NCBI RefSeq assembly: GCF_900104215.1
Contig: NZ_FMXO01000012.1
Coordinates: 62,001 to 126,000, forward strand
DNA length: 64,000 nucleotides
Origin: Desulfonatronum thiosulfatophilum
GTDB taxonomy: Bacteria; Desulfobacterota; Desulfovibrionia; Desulfovibrionales; Desulfonatronaceae
Direction of reading: 5' to 3'
In this document: piece after piece, positions 54,177 to 63,301 of the stretch
Numbering within the stretch: position 1 is the first letter of the stretch
How the letters are laid out: each line of letters opens with the position of its first letter
Program-made: the position numbers and the translations under genes
Notes under the pieces: generated by a model
What the model was told of the DNA's origin: nothing
The model's input: the letters and a program-made list of their open reading frames with translations, nothing else
Database searches by the model: none

Positions 54177-55550
54177 TTACTCCTGGAATCTTTCTCCCCG
54201 GAGGGGGATTTCAATGCCGTACTTGCGCACTTTGTAATGCATCGCGCGCCGGCTGATGCCCAGAAGCTCCGCGGCGTCCTTCTGCACCCAGTTCATCTGC
54301 TCCAGGGCGCGCATGATCGTTTTACGTTCGCTCTCATCCAGGGAGAGGGGAGCATCGATAATGTGTGTCGGCGGTTCGCTTTCCAGTTGAATGTCTTCGG
54401 GTTCGAGCACGATACGGTCGGACAGGAGCGCGCTGGCTTCCATCACATGCCGCAGTTCCCGAACGTTGCCCGGCCAGGAATGATTGGTCAGACACCGTAG
54501 TGTCGAGGCGGACAGGCTGGGGCACTTGATGCCTGATTTTTTGCAAAACAATTGCAGAAAGTAATCCGCCAGGAGAGGGATGTCCTCACGGCGTTCCCGC
54601 AATGGCGGGACCTGTAGGCGAACGACTTTCAACCGATAGTACAGATCCTCGCGAAAGGTCCCCTGGCGAACCATGGACAACAGGTCGGCATTGGTCGCCG
54701 CGATTACCCTGCAGTCGACGGTGGATGTCCGGATTTCCCCCAGCTTGCGCACGGTCCGTTCCTGTAGAAATCGAAGCAGCCTGGTCTGCATTTCCGAAGA
54801 AATGTTTCCGATTTCATCCAGAAACAGGGTTCCGCCCTGGGCCGCCTGGATCAGGCCCTGCTTTTCCTGCACGGCATGAGTGAATGCTCCTTTGACGTGC
54901 CCAAAAAGCTCACTTTCGAGAAGCGAAGCCTGGGTGGTGCCGCAATCAACCACAACAAGGGGGCCATTGGAGCGGCTGCTTAGACGATGCAGCATTTTGG
55001 CCACAAGTTCCTTGCCTGTTCCGGATTCTCCTTCGATCAGGATCGTTACCTCGCTGGGCGCAACGCGTTTAACCAGTGCAAGAACGGCGGCCATTGCCGG
55101 ACTATTGCCGGTGATCAGCCCCACCTGGGTTAGATCAAGGCAGTCGCCGGGAGCCGCGGGAGCGTCCTGCCGGGCTAGCAGGGCATTGATTTTCTCGACG
55201 AGTTCCCGCCCATCAAACGGTTTGGTCAGATAGTCGGCGGCACCTTGTTGAACCATGGCGACGGCTTCCGGAATGCGCCCGTAGGCTGTTAGCAGAATGA
55301 TCTGGGTGTTCGGCCATGTGGCCTTGATTTCCTGCAACAATTCCGGGCCGTTCATGCCGGGCATCTTGACATCGGAAAGAACCAGATCCACCGGCTGTTC
55401 GGCCAGTCTTTCCAGAGCCTGTTCCCCGTTGGTCGCGGCAAGAACTTGATAGCCCGCGGAACTCAATCTGGTTTGCAACAGATGGAGTATGTTTGGGTCA
55501 TCATCCACCACCAGGATGCTTTGCTGTAAGGATGTGTCGCTGGTGTTCAA
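54177..55550 (-). CDS. glrR: Sigma-54-dependent response regulator, GlrR/QseF-like
   Basis: 457 residues. The receiver has phospho-acceptor D60 in LVLSDVKMPGMNG. The AAA+ domain (about 150-375) has Walker A GESGTGKE, the loop GAFTHA where the usual motif is GAFTGA, and Walker B GGTLFLDEIGNIS. The C-terminal Fis-type HTH is KKDAAELLGISRRAMHYKVR. It activates sigma-54 promoters after phosphorylation. TTG start at 55550 overlaps the upstream gene (TTGA). The kinase/lipoprotein/regulator order matches the GlrK-QseG-GlrR operon of enterobacteria. Confidence 0.9.
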   Translation of the reverse strand: MNTSDTSLQQSILVVDDDPNILHLLQTRLSSAGYQVLAATNGEQALERLAEQPVDLVLSDVKMPGMNGPELLQEIKATWPNTQIILLTAYGRIPEAVAMVQQGAADYLTKPFDGRELVEKINALLARQDAPAAPGDCLDLTQVGLITGNSPAMAAVLALVKRVAPSEVTILIEGESGTGKELVAKMLHRLSSRSNGPLVVVDCGTTQASLLESELFGHVKGAFTHAVQEKQGLIQAAQGGTLFLDEIGNISSEMQTRLLRFLQERTVRKLGEIRTSTVDCRVIAATNADLLSMVRQGTFREDLYYRLKVVRLQVPPLRERREDIPLLADYFLQLFCKKSGIKCPSLSASTLRCLTNHSWPGNVRELRHVMEASALLSDRIVLEPEDIQLESEPPTHIIDAPLSLDESERKTIMRALEQMNWVQKDAAELLGISRRAMHYKVRKYGIEIPLRGERFQE

Positions 55551-56200
55551 TTGGTTGCTCCAGGCGTGACAGGTTGGCGTTTTTGTTGTTCCAACTTTTG
55601 AAATAATGCTTCAAGTTCCTCAACCTGCTGCCTCAGCCTGGTTGTTTCTTTCCTCAGCGTTTCGATTTTTTGGGACTGGGAGCGAGACTCGGCGCGAAGG
55701 GATTGGTAGCTCAGGCTTTGCTGTCGCAGTTCAACCAATTTTAATAGGAACGGTTCCAGAAGCTCGTAGCTGAAATGATTTCGAGGTCCTTGGAAGTTCG
55801 AAAACAGCAGTTCCAAATCAGGCAGCTTCTGGGTGATGTCTTCATTGGCTTGCAATATCAACAAATCCGACAAGGCCGCGCCGAGCAAAGCCTTGTCCTG
55901 CAATTCCGGGTCGTCCGTCTCCAGGACTACCTGGACAAATTGTTTATACGCTTTGGTATAGTTGTGCTTTTTATACAGGGCTAGTGCCTGTTGCAGCTTC
56001 TCATTGCAACGACTCGACTCGCTATTCATGGGGGTCGAGAATGTTTCCTTGAAGTAACCTTCAGCGTCTTCCGGATTGGGCGCGTCAGCTTTTCTTACGT
56101 ACTCGTCCCAAGAAAAATCATGGTAAGCGCAACTCCAGATTCCCGTGCCCAGCAGCAACAAAAGAAGACAAGATGTAACCCAGAAAATGGCTCGATTCAT
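55547..56200 (-). CDS. QseG-like envelope protein between kinase and regulator
   Basis: 217 residues. An N-terminal hydrophobic segment (about 5-22) is followed by Cys at about 24 in GIWSCAYHD, a possible but non-ideal lipobox. The middle is helical (LQQALALYKKHNYTKAYKQF, TPR-like). The C-terminal third is a clear coiled coil (KIETLRKETTRLRQQVEELE). Position between a GlrK-like kinase and a GlrR-like regulator, with 4-base overlaps on both sides, supports the QseG role of assisting kinase signalling. Similarity is by architecture. Confidence 0.75.
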   Translation of the reverse strand: MNRAIFWVTSCLLLLLLGTGIWSCAYHDFSWDEYVRKADAPNPEDAEGYFKETFSTPMNSESSRCNEKLQQALALYKKHNYTKAYKQFVQVVLETDDPELQDKALLGAALSDLLILQANEDITQKLPDLELLFSNFQGPRNHFSYELLEPFLLKLVELRQQSLSYQSLRAESRSQSQKIETLRKETTRLRQQVEELEALFQKLEQQKRQPVTPGATN

Positions 56201-57639
56201 ATTCTCATTTCCTTCTGGGGCTCAGCCGTCAGAGGCAAGGTGAAACAAAAGGTGCTGCCTCGTGAAGAGGAGTCATCCAGCCAGATTTCGCCTGAGTGTG
56301 CTTCGATGATTTGGCGGGATATGCCGAGTCCGAGCCCGGCGCCGTCGGTAATCTTTTTGACGTCGTTGCCGCGGTAATAACGCTGGAAAACGAATTTTTT
56401 TTCTGATTCCGGAATGCCTGGTCCTTGGTCGGTCACGCACACTTGAAGCATTTTCAGGTGTTCGAGGACGGTAAGGTTGACATGGACCGTTGAGTCCGGG
56501 GGAGCAAATTTCATGGCATTGCCAAGGAGGTTGAAAAGTACCTGTTGGATATGGTCCCTGTCGGCAAGAACCGTCACTGGCGATGGAGAGGAGTGAAGCC
56601 GTGTGGCGATGTGTTTTTTATCGGCTACAGGACGAATCCGTCGCAACGAATCGATCACCAGTTCCTGTGCGGATGTTATTTGTAAATTAAGTTCCAAACT
56701 GTTTGATCCAAGATAGGATATCTGCATCAGCCGTGTCAAAAGATCGGACAAACGGCGCGTCTCGTTTTGAGCTATGTCCAGATACGCGGCCTGGCGTAAC
56801 TCGACTTCGCCAAGGATGCCCTCCTGAACAAGGCTGATGGACTCGCGGATACTTGTCAGCGGGGTCCGGATTTCGTGGCTGAGCATGGTTATGAAATCGG
56901 CTCTCATTTGTTCCTCCGCCAGAAGACGCGCCCCCATTTCGTTGAAGGCCTTTGCCAGTTCCCCCAGTTCATCCGATGATCTTATTCGTATCGGTTGAAA
57001 CTCCTCGTCCTTGGATACCCGAAGAATGCCCCTGCGGAGTTCGCGTAAGGAGCGGTTCAGATAGACGGCAATTGCTGAACTTGCCGTAACTCCAAAAAAA
57101 GTGGCCGCCAAAAGCCCCAGCAGCCCCCATTGTTGCGCCTCGGCGCCCCGTGAGTACATCTCCTGGACCCGTCTGTTGATCTGGTCGATATAATGGAGTC
57201 GATCGCGGGAAATTGAGTTAATCCAGCTTCCAATAACTTCTTCATCGGGCATTGCGGCAATGGACTCCGCGATATCGGATGACGCGAGGTTTATCTGAAG
57301 GTCCGAAAGACCCGGGGAAAACCTGCGCTGATCATGTCCCCCAACCATCAGGTGAAGATTGTGCAGGTGTTCCCGGGAGGCGGTCAGATATTCTTCGCGA
57401 CCGAGTATTTCATACTTTCGTATGTTTTCAAGATACAGGAGAAGCGTGTCCATGACCTGTTCGGTCAGGGCGACCATGGCAAAGTCCTCATCGACAATGC
57501 GTCCCGACGTGGAGACCACGTCGCGGATGCCCAAGAAAAGGTAGATGGTAATGGCGTAGAATATCGTGATCAGAACAAGGCACCAGGCAAGAAGTTTCTT
57601 TGTAATTCCAAAACGGAAACGATGAGTAGCGAAAGGCAT
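56197..57639 (-). CDS. glrK: Membrane sensor histidine kinase, GlrK/QseE-like
   Basis: 480 residues from ATG 57639, with TGGAGA upstream; the frame extends 61 codons further but without homology. Two membrane helices (about 12-34 and 185-210) enclose a periplasmic region of about 150 residues. HAMP (about 205-260), HisKA with FITMLSHEIRTPLTSI and HATPase with TDQGPGIP and GAGLGLGI follow. It phosphorylates the GlrR-like regulator two genes downstream. In enterobacteria GlrK responds to envelope conditions; the signal here is unknown. Confidence 0.9.
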   Translation of the reverse strand: MPFATHRFRFGITKKLLAWCLVLITIFYAITIYLFLGIRDVVSTSGRIVDEDFAMVALTEQVMDTLLLYLENIRKYEILGREEYLTASREHLHNLHLMVGGHDQRRFSPGLSDLQINLASSDIAESIAAMPDEEVIGSWINSISRDRLHYIDQINRRVQEMYSRGAEAQQWGLLGLLAATFFGVTASSAIAVYLNRSLRELRRGILRVSKDEEFQPIRIRSSDELGELAKAFNEMGARLLAEEQMRADFITMLSHEIRTPLTSIRESISLVQEGILGEVELRQAAYLDIAQNETRRLSDLLTRLMQISYLGSNSLELNLQITSAQELVIDSLRRIRPVADKKHIATRLHSSPSPVTVLADRDHIQQVLFNLLGNAMKFAPPDSTVHVNLTVLEHLKMLQVCVTDQGPGIPESEKKFVFQRYYRGNDVKKITDGAGLGLGISRQIIEAHSGEIWLDDSSSRGSTFCFTLPLTAEPQKEMRI

Positions 57640-58121
57640 ATATCTCCAATGGCCGGCATGGGATAAGAACGTTTCAGGGAGAAGCTGAGTCAACGACAAT
57701 TTGTAGATGAACGTCGCCGTCTCAAAACGCGGCGCCGGGGCGGCATGCCTCCACATGGTCCAGCCCATGTGGAAGTTGCCTTGGATGTTCCTTGGGATCA
57801 GGACGCTAACCCTCCACCACAAAGCGCACCATAAGCTTTTCGTGGCCCGGACTCAACTTCAAACCCGAGAAGAGTGCAAAAAGTGAAACAGCGAGGACTA
57901 AAAGGTAACCATCGTCCGCATGCGAAAGTTAAAAGTTGTGTAATATAAAATAGTTGTTTGCTGGTATGGGAGTTGCTTACGGGGAGTTAGGCTTGGGGGC
58001 TGTAACGCCAAGACTTGGCACCCTGCAAATAACTTTTAATTTTTTGTGAACATTAGAAATCTTCGGCGTACAGCTACATTCGATCTTGTGATTAAAATAT
58101 CAAATTCATTGTGGAGGTTGA
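57640..58121. other. Divergent intergenic region before the FeeM-like gene
   Basis: No supported gene in about 480 bases. The GlrK side is GC-rich; the last 250 bases are AT-rich and hold the promoter of the FeeM-like gene. A TTGGCACCCTGCAAAT stretch near 58014 resembles a sigma-54 site but has the wrong spacing. Confidence 0.5.
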
Positions 58122-59135
58122 ATGTCTTCATTCAATAAGAGGTGGCTCAGATTTCCGCATCGTGTGAAATCATATGAAAAAAATTCAGAAAGGTTTGACG
58201 AAATGGGGCATGTCTTTAAAATTGCTGCTTCTTGTGATGATCTATGGCAATCTTTCAGATTGATCTATGATCAATATCTTCATGAAGGCTATATTTCTGA
58301 AAGAAAAAACAAAATTTTCTTTACGAAATATCACCTTCTTCCTGAAACAACCGTGTTCAGCGCCAAGCACGGGTGTGAAACATTGGCCACAGCAACGCTG
58401 GTGTATGATTCACATTTGTTCGGATTGCCGATGGATCATCTTTACCAGGATGAACTCGATGTGCTGAGAAACAAGGAAAGAAAAATCCTTGAAATTTCTT
58501 CATTGGCAAGTGTGATGGCTACGGAATGGCAGGGAGTCGTGATGAATTTTATTCGATTAGTGTTCCTCTACAGCACGTTCCAGAAGGTCAACGACATATG
58601 CATCATGGTCAATCCGAAACACGCCGATTTTTACATTAAATCATCACCTTTCAAGATGTTCGGAAAAGAGAAGTTTTATCCGAAGGTGAAAGCCCCCGCT
58701 GTGGCTCTGCGCGCGGATGTGGATGAGATAAGGGATTTTTACGAGAATTCAAGTTTTATTGTTTCGGTCGAAGACCACCTTTCTTCACTCTATCATTCCC
58801 TGAAAATTAAACTCAGCTGCAATATTCTCGAATCGATCTGCAGTTCCCAGAATTTCTCGGACAGCACGCCCAATCCCTTGAACGGGGAATTCATCTCCAA
58901 CATTTTGCTGGAAGACAAAGATGTCTCCAACCAGTTGGCTTCAGCGGAAGTCAGAGCCTTTCTCCGGGAGGCATACCCGGGAATCCGTTTTGAAAAGGCG
59001 AGCCCACGGAAAAGCAACCACCGGGTTCCAGATTTAGTAAAGAAAGAATTATCCAAGACTGGATCCCGGCTGATGTGGACAGGGGCGTTGGCCGCCCAGG
59101 CGAACCTGAAGTGGAATACCGCGGTTGAGTACTGA
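58122..59135 (+). CDS. FeeM-like N-acyl amino acid synthase / autoinducer-synthase-fold acyltransferase
   Basis: 337 residues. The N-terminal about 210 residues match the FeeM acyltransferase plan (GNAT-like fold): YDQYLHEGYI, an ETTVFSAKHG strand, LFGLPMDHLYQDELDVLR, ILEISSLASV and CIMVNPKHADFY. Such enzymes join an acyl-ACP chain to an amino acid amine. The C-terminal about 130 residues are not recognised. Start ATG 58122 has GGAGG. The region is more AT-rich than neighbouring operons, which may signal transfer. Confidence 0.75.
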   Translation: MSSFNKRWLRFPHRVKSYEKNSERFDEMGHVFKIAASCDDLWQSFRLIYDQYLHEGYISERKNKIFFTKYHLLPETTVFSAKHGCETLATATLVYDSHLFGLPMDHLYQDELDVLRNKERKILEISSLASVMATEWQGVVMNFIRLVFLYSTFQKVNDICIMVNPKHADFYIKSSPFKMFGKEKFYPKVKAPAVALRADVDEIRDFYENSSFIVSVEDHLSSLYHSLKIKLSCNILESICSSQNFSDSTPNPLNGEFISNILLEDKDVSNQLASAEVRAFLREAYPGIRFEKASPRKSNHRVPDLVKKELSKTGSRLMWTGALAAQANLKWNTAVEY

Positions 59136-59138
59136 CAT

Positions 59139-59462
59139 ATGAAGCGGGCGGAGATGAAAATGAAACAGAATACCTCGCTGCCGGTTGATGAACAACTTCT
59201 TACCGAAGTCTCCATGCGGGTCGGAACCCTGCTGATCAGCATCCAAAACTCAAGAACACCAAAAGCAATTTTCGTTTTTGGCGACACGGAAATGGATATG
59301 GTTTCAATTCATGCCAAAAGATTTGATAAACTTGTCCAGCAATTTCCGGATCACTTCCTCGGCGTCTATGATTCAAAAGCCAGCTTTGAATGGCTGTTTG
59401 ACGATGTACGCAGTTTCCTTGCAGACCTCCAAACCAAGCCTCGTCTCTCGAGTCGGTTTTGA
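59139..59462 (+). CDS. Unknown small protein between FeeM-like and KaiB-like genes
   Basis: 107 codons from ATG 59139; ATGs at 59154 and 59160 have better ribosome binding sites (GGCGGAG). It starts 4 bases after the FeeM-like stop. The sequence is a mixed alpha/beta fold (KAIFVFGDTEMDMVSIHAKR, then FDKLVQQFPDHFLGVYD). I do not recognise the family. Gene-pair spacing indicates co-translation with the FeeM-like gene. Confidence 0.65.
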   Translation: MKRAEMKMKQNTSLPVDEQLLTEVSMRVGTLLISIQNSRTPKAIFVFGDTEMDMVSIHAKRFDKLVQQFPDHFLGVYDSKASFEWLFDDVRSFLADLQTKPRLSSRF

Positions 59463-59593
59463 TCCAATCTCAGCATCGCTCTTATGATCTAGCGTCATCA
59501 TTCTCAAGATACGGGCTCTCCTTTTTGGGATTTCCGTACCATCGGCCCCTTGGGTCCCAAACCCGTGGACAAACAATCCAGGAGGATCGTCGG

Positions 59594-59971
59594 ATGCTCG
59601 CCACGAACAACAAGCAAATGCTTAAATCAGACCACGCCAAGCCAACCCGAAGACCGATGGATGGAATTTTGGCCACTTTGAGCAATCCTGGTCATTTTTC
59701 AGATACGAAAAAAACATGTCATTTCACCCTCTTCATAACAGGGAATGGCAAGAATTCTCAGATTGCCAGCAAGAATCTCGCAAAACTTTGTGCAGGCGAA
59801 TTGGCCGGAGTCTGCACCATGGAAATCGTCGACATCTTGGAAGACTTTGCCTCCGCGGTGAACCACAATATTCTTGTTACCCCCACCTTACTGGTAACCA
59901 CCCTCCATAAAACCACGATGATCACAGGAAAATTGAGTAATCTTCGGAAAATTCGCGCTGCCCTGCGCTGA
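59594..59971 (+). CDS. KaiB-like thioredoxin-fold protein
   Basis: 125 residues from ATG 59594 with AGGAGG upstream. After about 40 N-terminal residues, the KaiB fold is visible: FTLFITGNGKNSQIASKNL, then MEIVDILEDFASAVNHNILV and TPTLLVTT. This corresponds to the KaiB pattern of a first strand, the acidic DVL helix and the ATPTL segment. KaiA and KaiC are absent here; solo KaiB-like proteins in other bacteria are linked to stress rather than a clock. The N-terminal extension is longer than in cyanobacterial KaiB. Confidence 0.75.
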   Translation: MLATNNKQMLKSDHAKPTRRPMDGILATLSNPGHFSDTKKTCHFTLFITGNGKNSQIASKNLAKLCAGELAGVCTMEIVDILEDFASAVNHNILVTPTLLVTTLHKTTMITGKLSNLRKIRAALR

Positions 59972-60634
59972 TTGTCGTGTAGCCACGACCCGATATCTTC
60001 AATCCTGCGTTAGCAACTGGAGCTCGCCAAGGCTGCTCCGCGGAGCTCCGGGACCAGAAAATCAAGACAGCTGTCATGCTCGCAAGAACGCTTCCCTGCG
60101 TTTACAGGTCGCCGCCGGCTCGCGGCTTTGGCGTCGGTCCGGATGCCCTTCTCTCCTGCCTGCAACGCCGGGATAGAAATCCTGCACGAGGAAGTTGGGC
60201 GTCCAGAATCATTTTGAAGCCGGCACCGTTTCCGACGCTGCTTTTGCGCTTGACCTGGCCCTTCCCTGCATGCTTATGATGTTCCTAAACATATTTGGAC
60301 AACGTCCGGTCCATGGGCTGTTTGCAAGGGGTTGGGAAAGTCCTTTGGTAAGGCATGCAAAAGCATGTAGGTCGTAGTTAATCAAAACAGGCAAAACATG
60401 ATCTGGATGCTCGCCTCCGCGGGCATGACGAGCATAATGAGATGTTTCATTTCAAGTCACTCTCGCGAATGCGAGGATCCAGTCATCTGCAGGTTGTTGG
60501 GCGTGCCCGTTTACTGAGCAATTACCGCGTATCATTTGAGCTTCACCCTCGCCCAGCCGTGATGTTTGGGACAGCCGGCAGCTGAAACTCATTAGGGATC
60601 GGACAGCTTTCACCATCAGCCAAGGAGGTGAATT
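59972..60634. other. Gene-poor region containing a REP-like pair
   Basis: About 660 bases without a supported gene. Open frames at 60076-60279 and 60195-60377 lack motifs and starts. The sequence is GC-rich until about 60280 and may include a decayed gene. A REP-like doublet lies at 60403-60482. Confidence 0.5.
60403..60482. repeat. REP-like inverted pair, diverged copy
   Basis: The left unit CTGGATGCTCGCCTCCGCGG then GCATGAC, and the right unit GTCACTCTCGCGAATGCGAG then GATCCAG, are inverted around about 26 bases. It follows the doublet at 46899-46979 with several substitutions. It sits upstream of nrfH. Confidence 0.75.
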
Positions 60635-61105
60635 ATGGTGAAATTCCTCGATCGAGGAAAGGTGACCGTACTGTTGCTGCTGCTTGTTGGAGCCGTGCTG
60701 TTTGCTGGAGCGGCTTATTCCGTGAGAGCCACGGATCAGCCGGAGTTCTGCGGCAGCTGTCACGTGATGTACGAAGCTGTTCGTACGCATCAAATGTCCG
60801 CTCATGCCAATCTGGCTTGCAATGAATGCCATGCACCCGATGCGGCCATCCCCAAGATGATTTTCAAGACGCGTGCCGGAGCCAAGGACATTTATCAAAA
60901 CGCCTTCGGTGATGTTTACGACGTAATTCATGTCACCGAAAGGACCCGGCAGGTCGTCAATGACAGCTGCATCCGGTGTCATTCCACGACAATCCGGAAT
61001 GTCGCCGATAAAATCACCGAGGCCAAGGAATGTACGGCATGTCACAGGTCGTTGCCGCACATGTCCAGGTTGCCGATATCAGAAAGGAGAGTGGCGGATG
61101 AATAG
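60635..61105 (+). CDS. nrfH: Cytochrome c nitrite reductase small subunit NrfH (NapC/NirT family)
   Basis: 156 residues with one N-terminal membrane anchor (about 8-27). Four heme motifs are present: CGSCHVM, CNECHAP, CIRCHST and CTACHRS. It takes electrons from menaquinol and passes them to NrfA. A strong AAGGAGGTGAATT precedes the ATG. Its stop overlaps the nrfA start by 8 bases. Confidence 0.96.
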   Translation: MVKFLDRGKVTVLLLLLVGAVLFAGAAYSVRATDQPEFCGSCHVMYEAVRTHQMSAHANLACNECHAPDAAIPKMIFKTRAGAKDIYQNAFGDVYDVIHVTERTRQVVNDSCIRCHSTTIRNVADKITEAKECTACHRSLPHMSRLPISERRVADE

Positions 61106-62660
61106 ATTCATTACTTATACTTTTTGTTTTGGGCTGGTTCTGGGGACCCTGGTCCTGTTCGGCTGCACCGAGCTGCCGGAACCGGTGACGCCGACATACG
61201 AGACCACCTTGCCGGTAACGGAAGTCAGAAACAGTATGTTTGAACCCTTTTTCCCGATTCACTATCGAACTTATCTGGAAAACAACGACGATACCCAGAT
61301 GACTGAGTACGGCGGTTCCGTGCCCCATGAAAAACACCTCTGCGAAGATCTTCCGCGCGGATGGAAATATTGCCAGCCGTACCTGAAGAACCTGTGGATG
61401 GGCTATCCCTTCAGCTTTGAATACAACCGGGCCAGGGGCCATACCTATGCCCTGTACGATCTGTTGCATATCGACAGGATCAATCGCTACAGCGAACAGG
61501 CCGGACTGCCCACGACCTGTTACAACTGCAAGTCCGCCAAGATGATCGACTGGGTCGATGAATACGGCGACGACTTCTGGGCCATGGAATTCCATCAGTT
61601 CCGGGAGGAACTGGACCTTCAAGACCATACCATCGGCTGCGCCAACTGCCATGATCCCAGGAACATGGAGTTGCGCATCACCAGCGTGCCTCTTGATGAA
61701 GCCTTGAAGCAGCAGGGCAAGGACTGGCGCGAGGCCTCGCGCAATGAGATGCGGTCTCTGGTCTGCGCGCAGTGCCATGTGGAATACTATTTCCAGGACA
61801 AGGCCCACGGACCTCCGGGCAAACCCATATTTCCCTGGGCCCTGGGTCTGGATCCGGAAGACATGTACGAATACTACAAGGGGCACGGCCACACCGACCG
61901 GGAAGGCTTTGAAGGCCATTTCATCGACTGGACCCATGCCGTTTCCGATACGCCGATGATCAAGATTCAGCATCCGGAATACGAAATGGCCTATGACGGC
62001 ATACACGGTGCAGCCGGGGTCTCCTGCGCGGACTGTCACATGCCGTATCGACGCCTGGACGGAAACCGGAAAATCTCGTCGCATCTCTGGACTTCCCCGC
62101 TGAAGGCCACCGACGGCATCCGGCGCACCTGCGGGCAGTGCCATACGGACAAGAGTCCAGAGTACTTGAAGGGCCGGGTGATCTACCATCAGGAACGCAC
62201 CTGGGAGCAGCTGCTGGTCGCCCAGGAGCTTTCGGTCAAGGCCCATGAAGCCGTGCGCCTGGCTGAAGAGTACACCGGGGGAAGGAATGCCAACTTCAGC
62301 CAACTGATGATCAACGCCCGGGAACGCATCCGCAAAGGCGCCATGTTCTGGGATTTCGTCTCCGCGGAGAACAGCGCCGGTTTCCATAATCCGACCAAGG
62401 CCCTGGAAACCCTGGCCAGATCGCAGCAGTACAGCCAGCAGGCGGTGGACTATGCCATGCAAGCCACCATGTACGGCATTGCTCCGTACCTTGAGGGGGA
62501 CATCAAGGATATCGTTCCCCCGATCAAGGAGCACAGCCGAAAACTGCAGCAAAGCCAGGAACATCTCGATTCCCACACCTGGCTGGGCTATCTGCCGCTG
62601 CTGCCGGAAGCGGATCTGGTCTGGGATCTCAATCGCCGGGTAAACGCGCAACCGGAATAG
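61098..62660 (+). CDS. nrfA: Pentaheme cytochrome c nitrite reductase NrfA
   Basis: 520 residues. The signal peptide ends in LVLFGC, so it may be lipid-anchored. The active-site heme motif is CYNCK near residue 144, followed by four CxxCH motifs (CANCH, CAQCH, CADCH, CGQCH). Six-electron reduction of nitrite to ammonia is expected, in a membrane complex with NrfH. The ATG at 61098 overlaps nrfH. A hairpin terminator follows. Confidence 0.96.
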   Translation: MNRFITYTFCFGLVLGTLVLFGCTELPEPVTPTYETTLPVTEVRNSMFEPFFPIHYRTYLENNDDTQMTEYGGSVPHEKHLCEDLPRGWKYCQPYLKNLWMGYPFSFEYNRARGHTYALYDLLHIDRINRYSEQAGLPTTCYNCKSAKMIDWVDEYGDDFWAMEFHQFREELDLQDHTIGCANCHDPRNMELRITSVPLDEALKQQGKDWREASRNEMRSLVCAQCHVEYYFQDKAHGPPGKPIFPWALGLDPEDMYEYYKGHGHTDREGFEGHFIDWTHAVSDTPMIKIQHPEYEMAYDGIHGAAGVSCADCHMPYRRLDGNRKISSHLWTSPLKATDGIRRTCGQCHTDKSPEYLKGRVIYHQERTWEQLLVAQELSVKAHEAVRLAEEYTGGRNANFSQLMINARERIRKGAMFWDFVSAENSAGFHNPTKALETLARSQQYSQQAVDYAMQATMYGIAPYLEGDIKDIVPPIKEHSRKLQQSQEHLDSHTWLGYLPLLPEADLVWDLNRRVNAQPE

Positions 62661-62680
62661 ATTCCTGAATTTGTGAAACA

Positions 62681-62718
62681 AAAGGTCCATGGCAGACAAG
62701 CTGTCATGGACCTTTTTT
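62681..62718 (+). terminator. Rho-independent terminator of nrfHA
   Basis: AAAGGTCCATG and CATGGACCTTT pair around a GCAGACAAGCTGT loop that may extend the stem, followed by TTTTT. It lies 20 bases after nrfA. Confidence 0.9.
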
Positions 62719-62863
62719 ACTTTCCTTGGGCATCAACACCTTTTGCCAATTTGCCCCCGGCGGTTGCGCATACGTCGGCAAGACCGAGGCGATGTGAATC
62801 GCCTGGTCCTTTCGCCGCTTTGGCCATTTACCTCTGAACTCTGCTTGGTGCAAAAAAAAGTAC

Positions 62864-63067
62864 AACAGGCTGTAGAAAAATCCCTGCTGGCTGCGTTGCT
62901 ACATAAAAAATCAAACCTTCACGTATGGCTAAATGCGCTTCGGCCTTGATTCGATTGCCAGGAAGGCAAATCGAAAATGTGGCGTAGCCACAGCCCGTAG
63001 GGGCCGGACACAGGACGTGTTCGGATAGCTTTTATTGCGCCTTGCCAGCAGGTTTGAACAGCCTGTG
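62864..63067. mobile_element. MITE-like element with ACAGGCTGT termini
   Basis: ACAGGCTGTAGAAAAATCCC TGCTGG-type sequence at 62864 is matched in inverse by CCAGCAGGTTTGAACAGCCTG ending near 63066. The roughly 200 bases between lack a gene and include a further inverted pair (GTGGCGTAGCCAC near 62981). The element resembles extragenic inverted-repeat units. No target duplication was proven. Confidence 0.6.
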
Positions 63068-63301
63068 GATTCGGAATTTATCGACACTCTGTTAGAAGTT
63101 CCGTCATTCTTCGTGCCTCTTTTTTGTCCTCGTCGTGACAAGCGGAACATCATTGAAGCGAGGCCGGTTTTTAGGTCGAGCCGAGATGTTGCTGCGAGGA
63201 GGGCGGAGCGACGGGATCGTGCCGCTTTGCGGAACTTGGGTCACATCCAGTGGACTGACATGCTTCAGATAACTATATCCTCAAAAAAAGGAGATGAAGC
63301 C

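Noticed and set aside
58009-58030. Possible sigma-54 promoter (TTGGCACCCTGCAAAT)
   Set aside because: The GG and GC elements are about four bases too close to each other for a -24/-12 promoter.
61014-62699. Minus-strand open frame of over 560 codons opposite nrfA
   Set aside because: The plus strand has five heme motifs of NrfA; the antisense frame has no motif.
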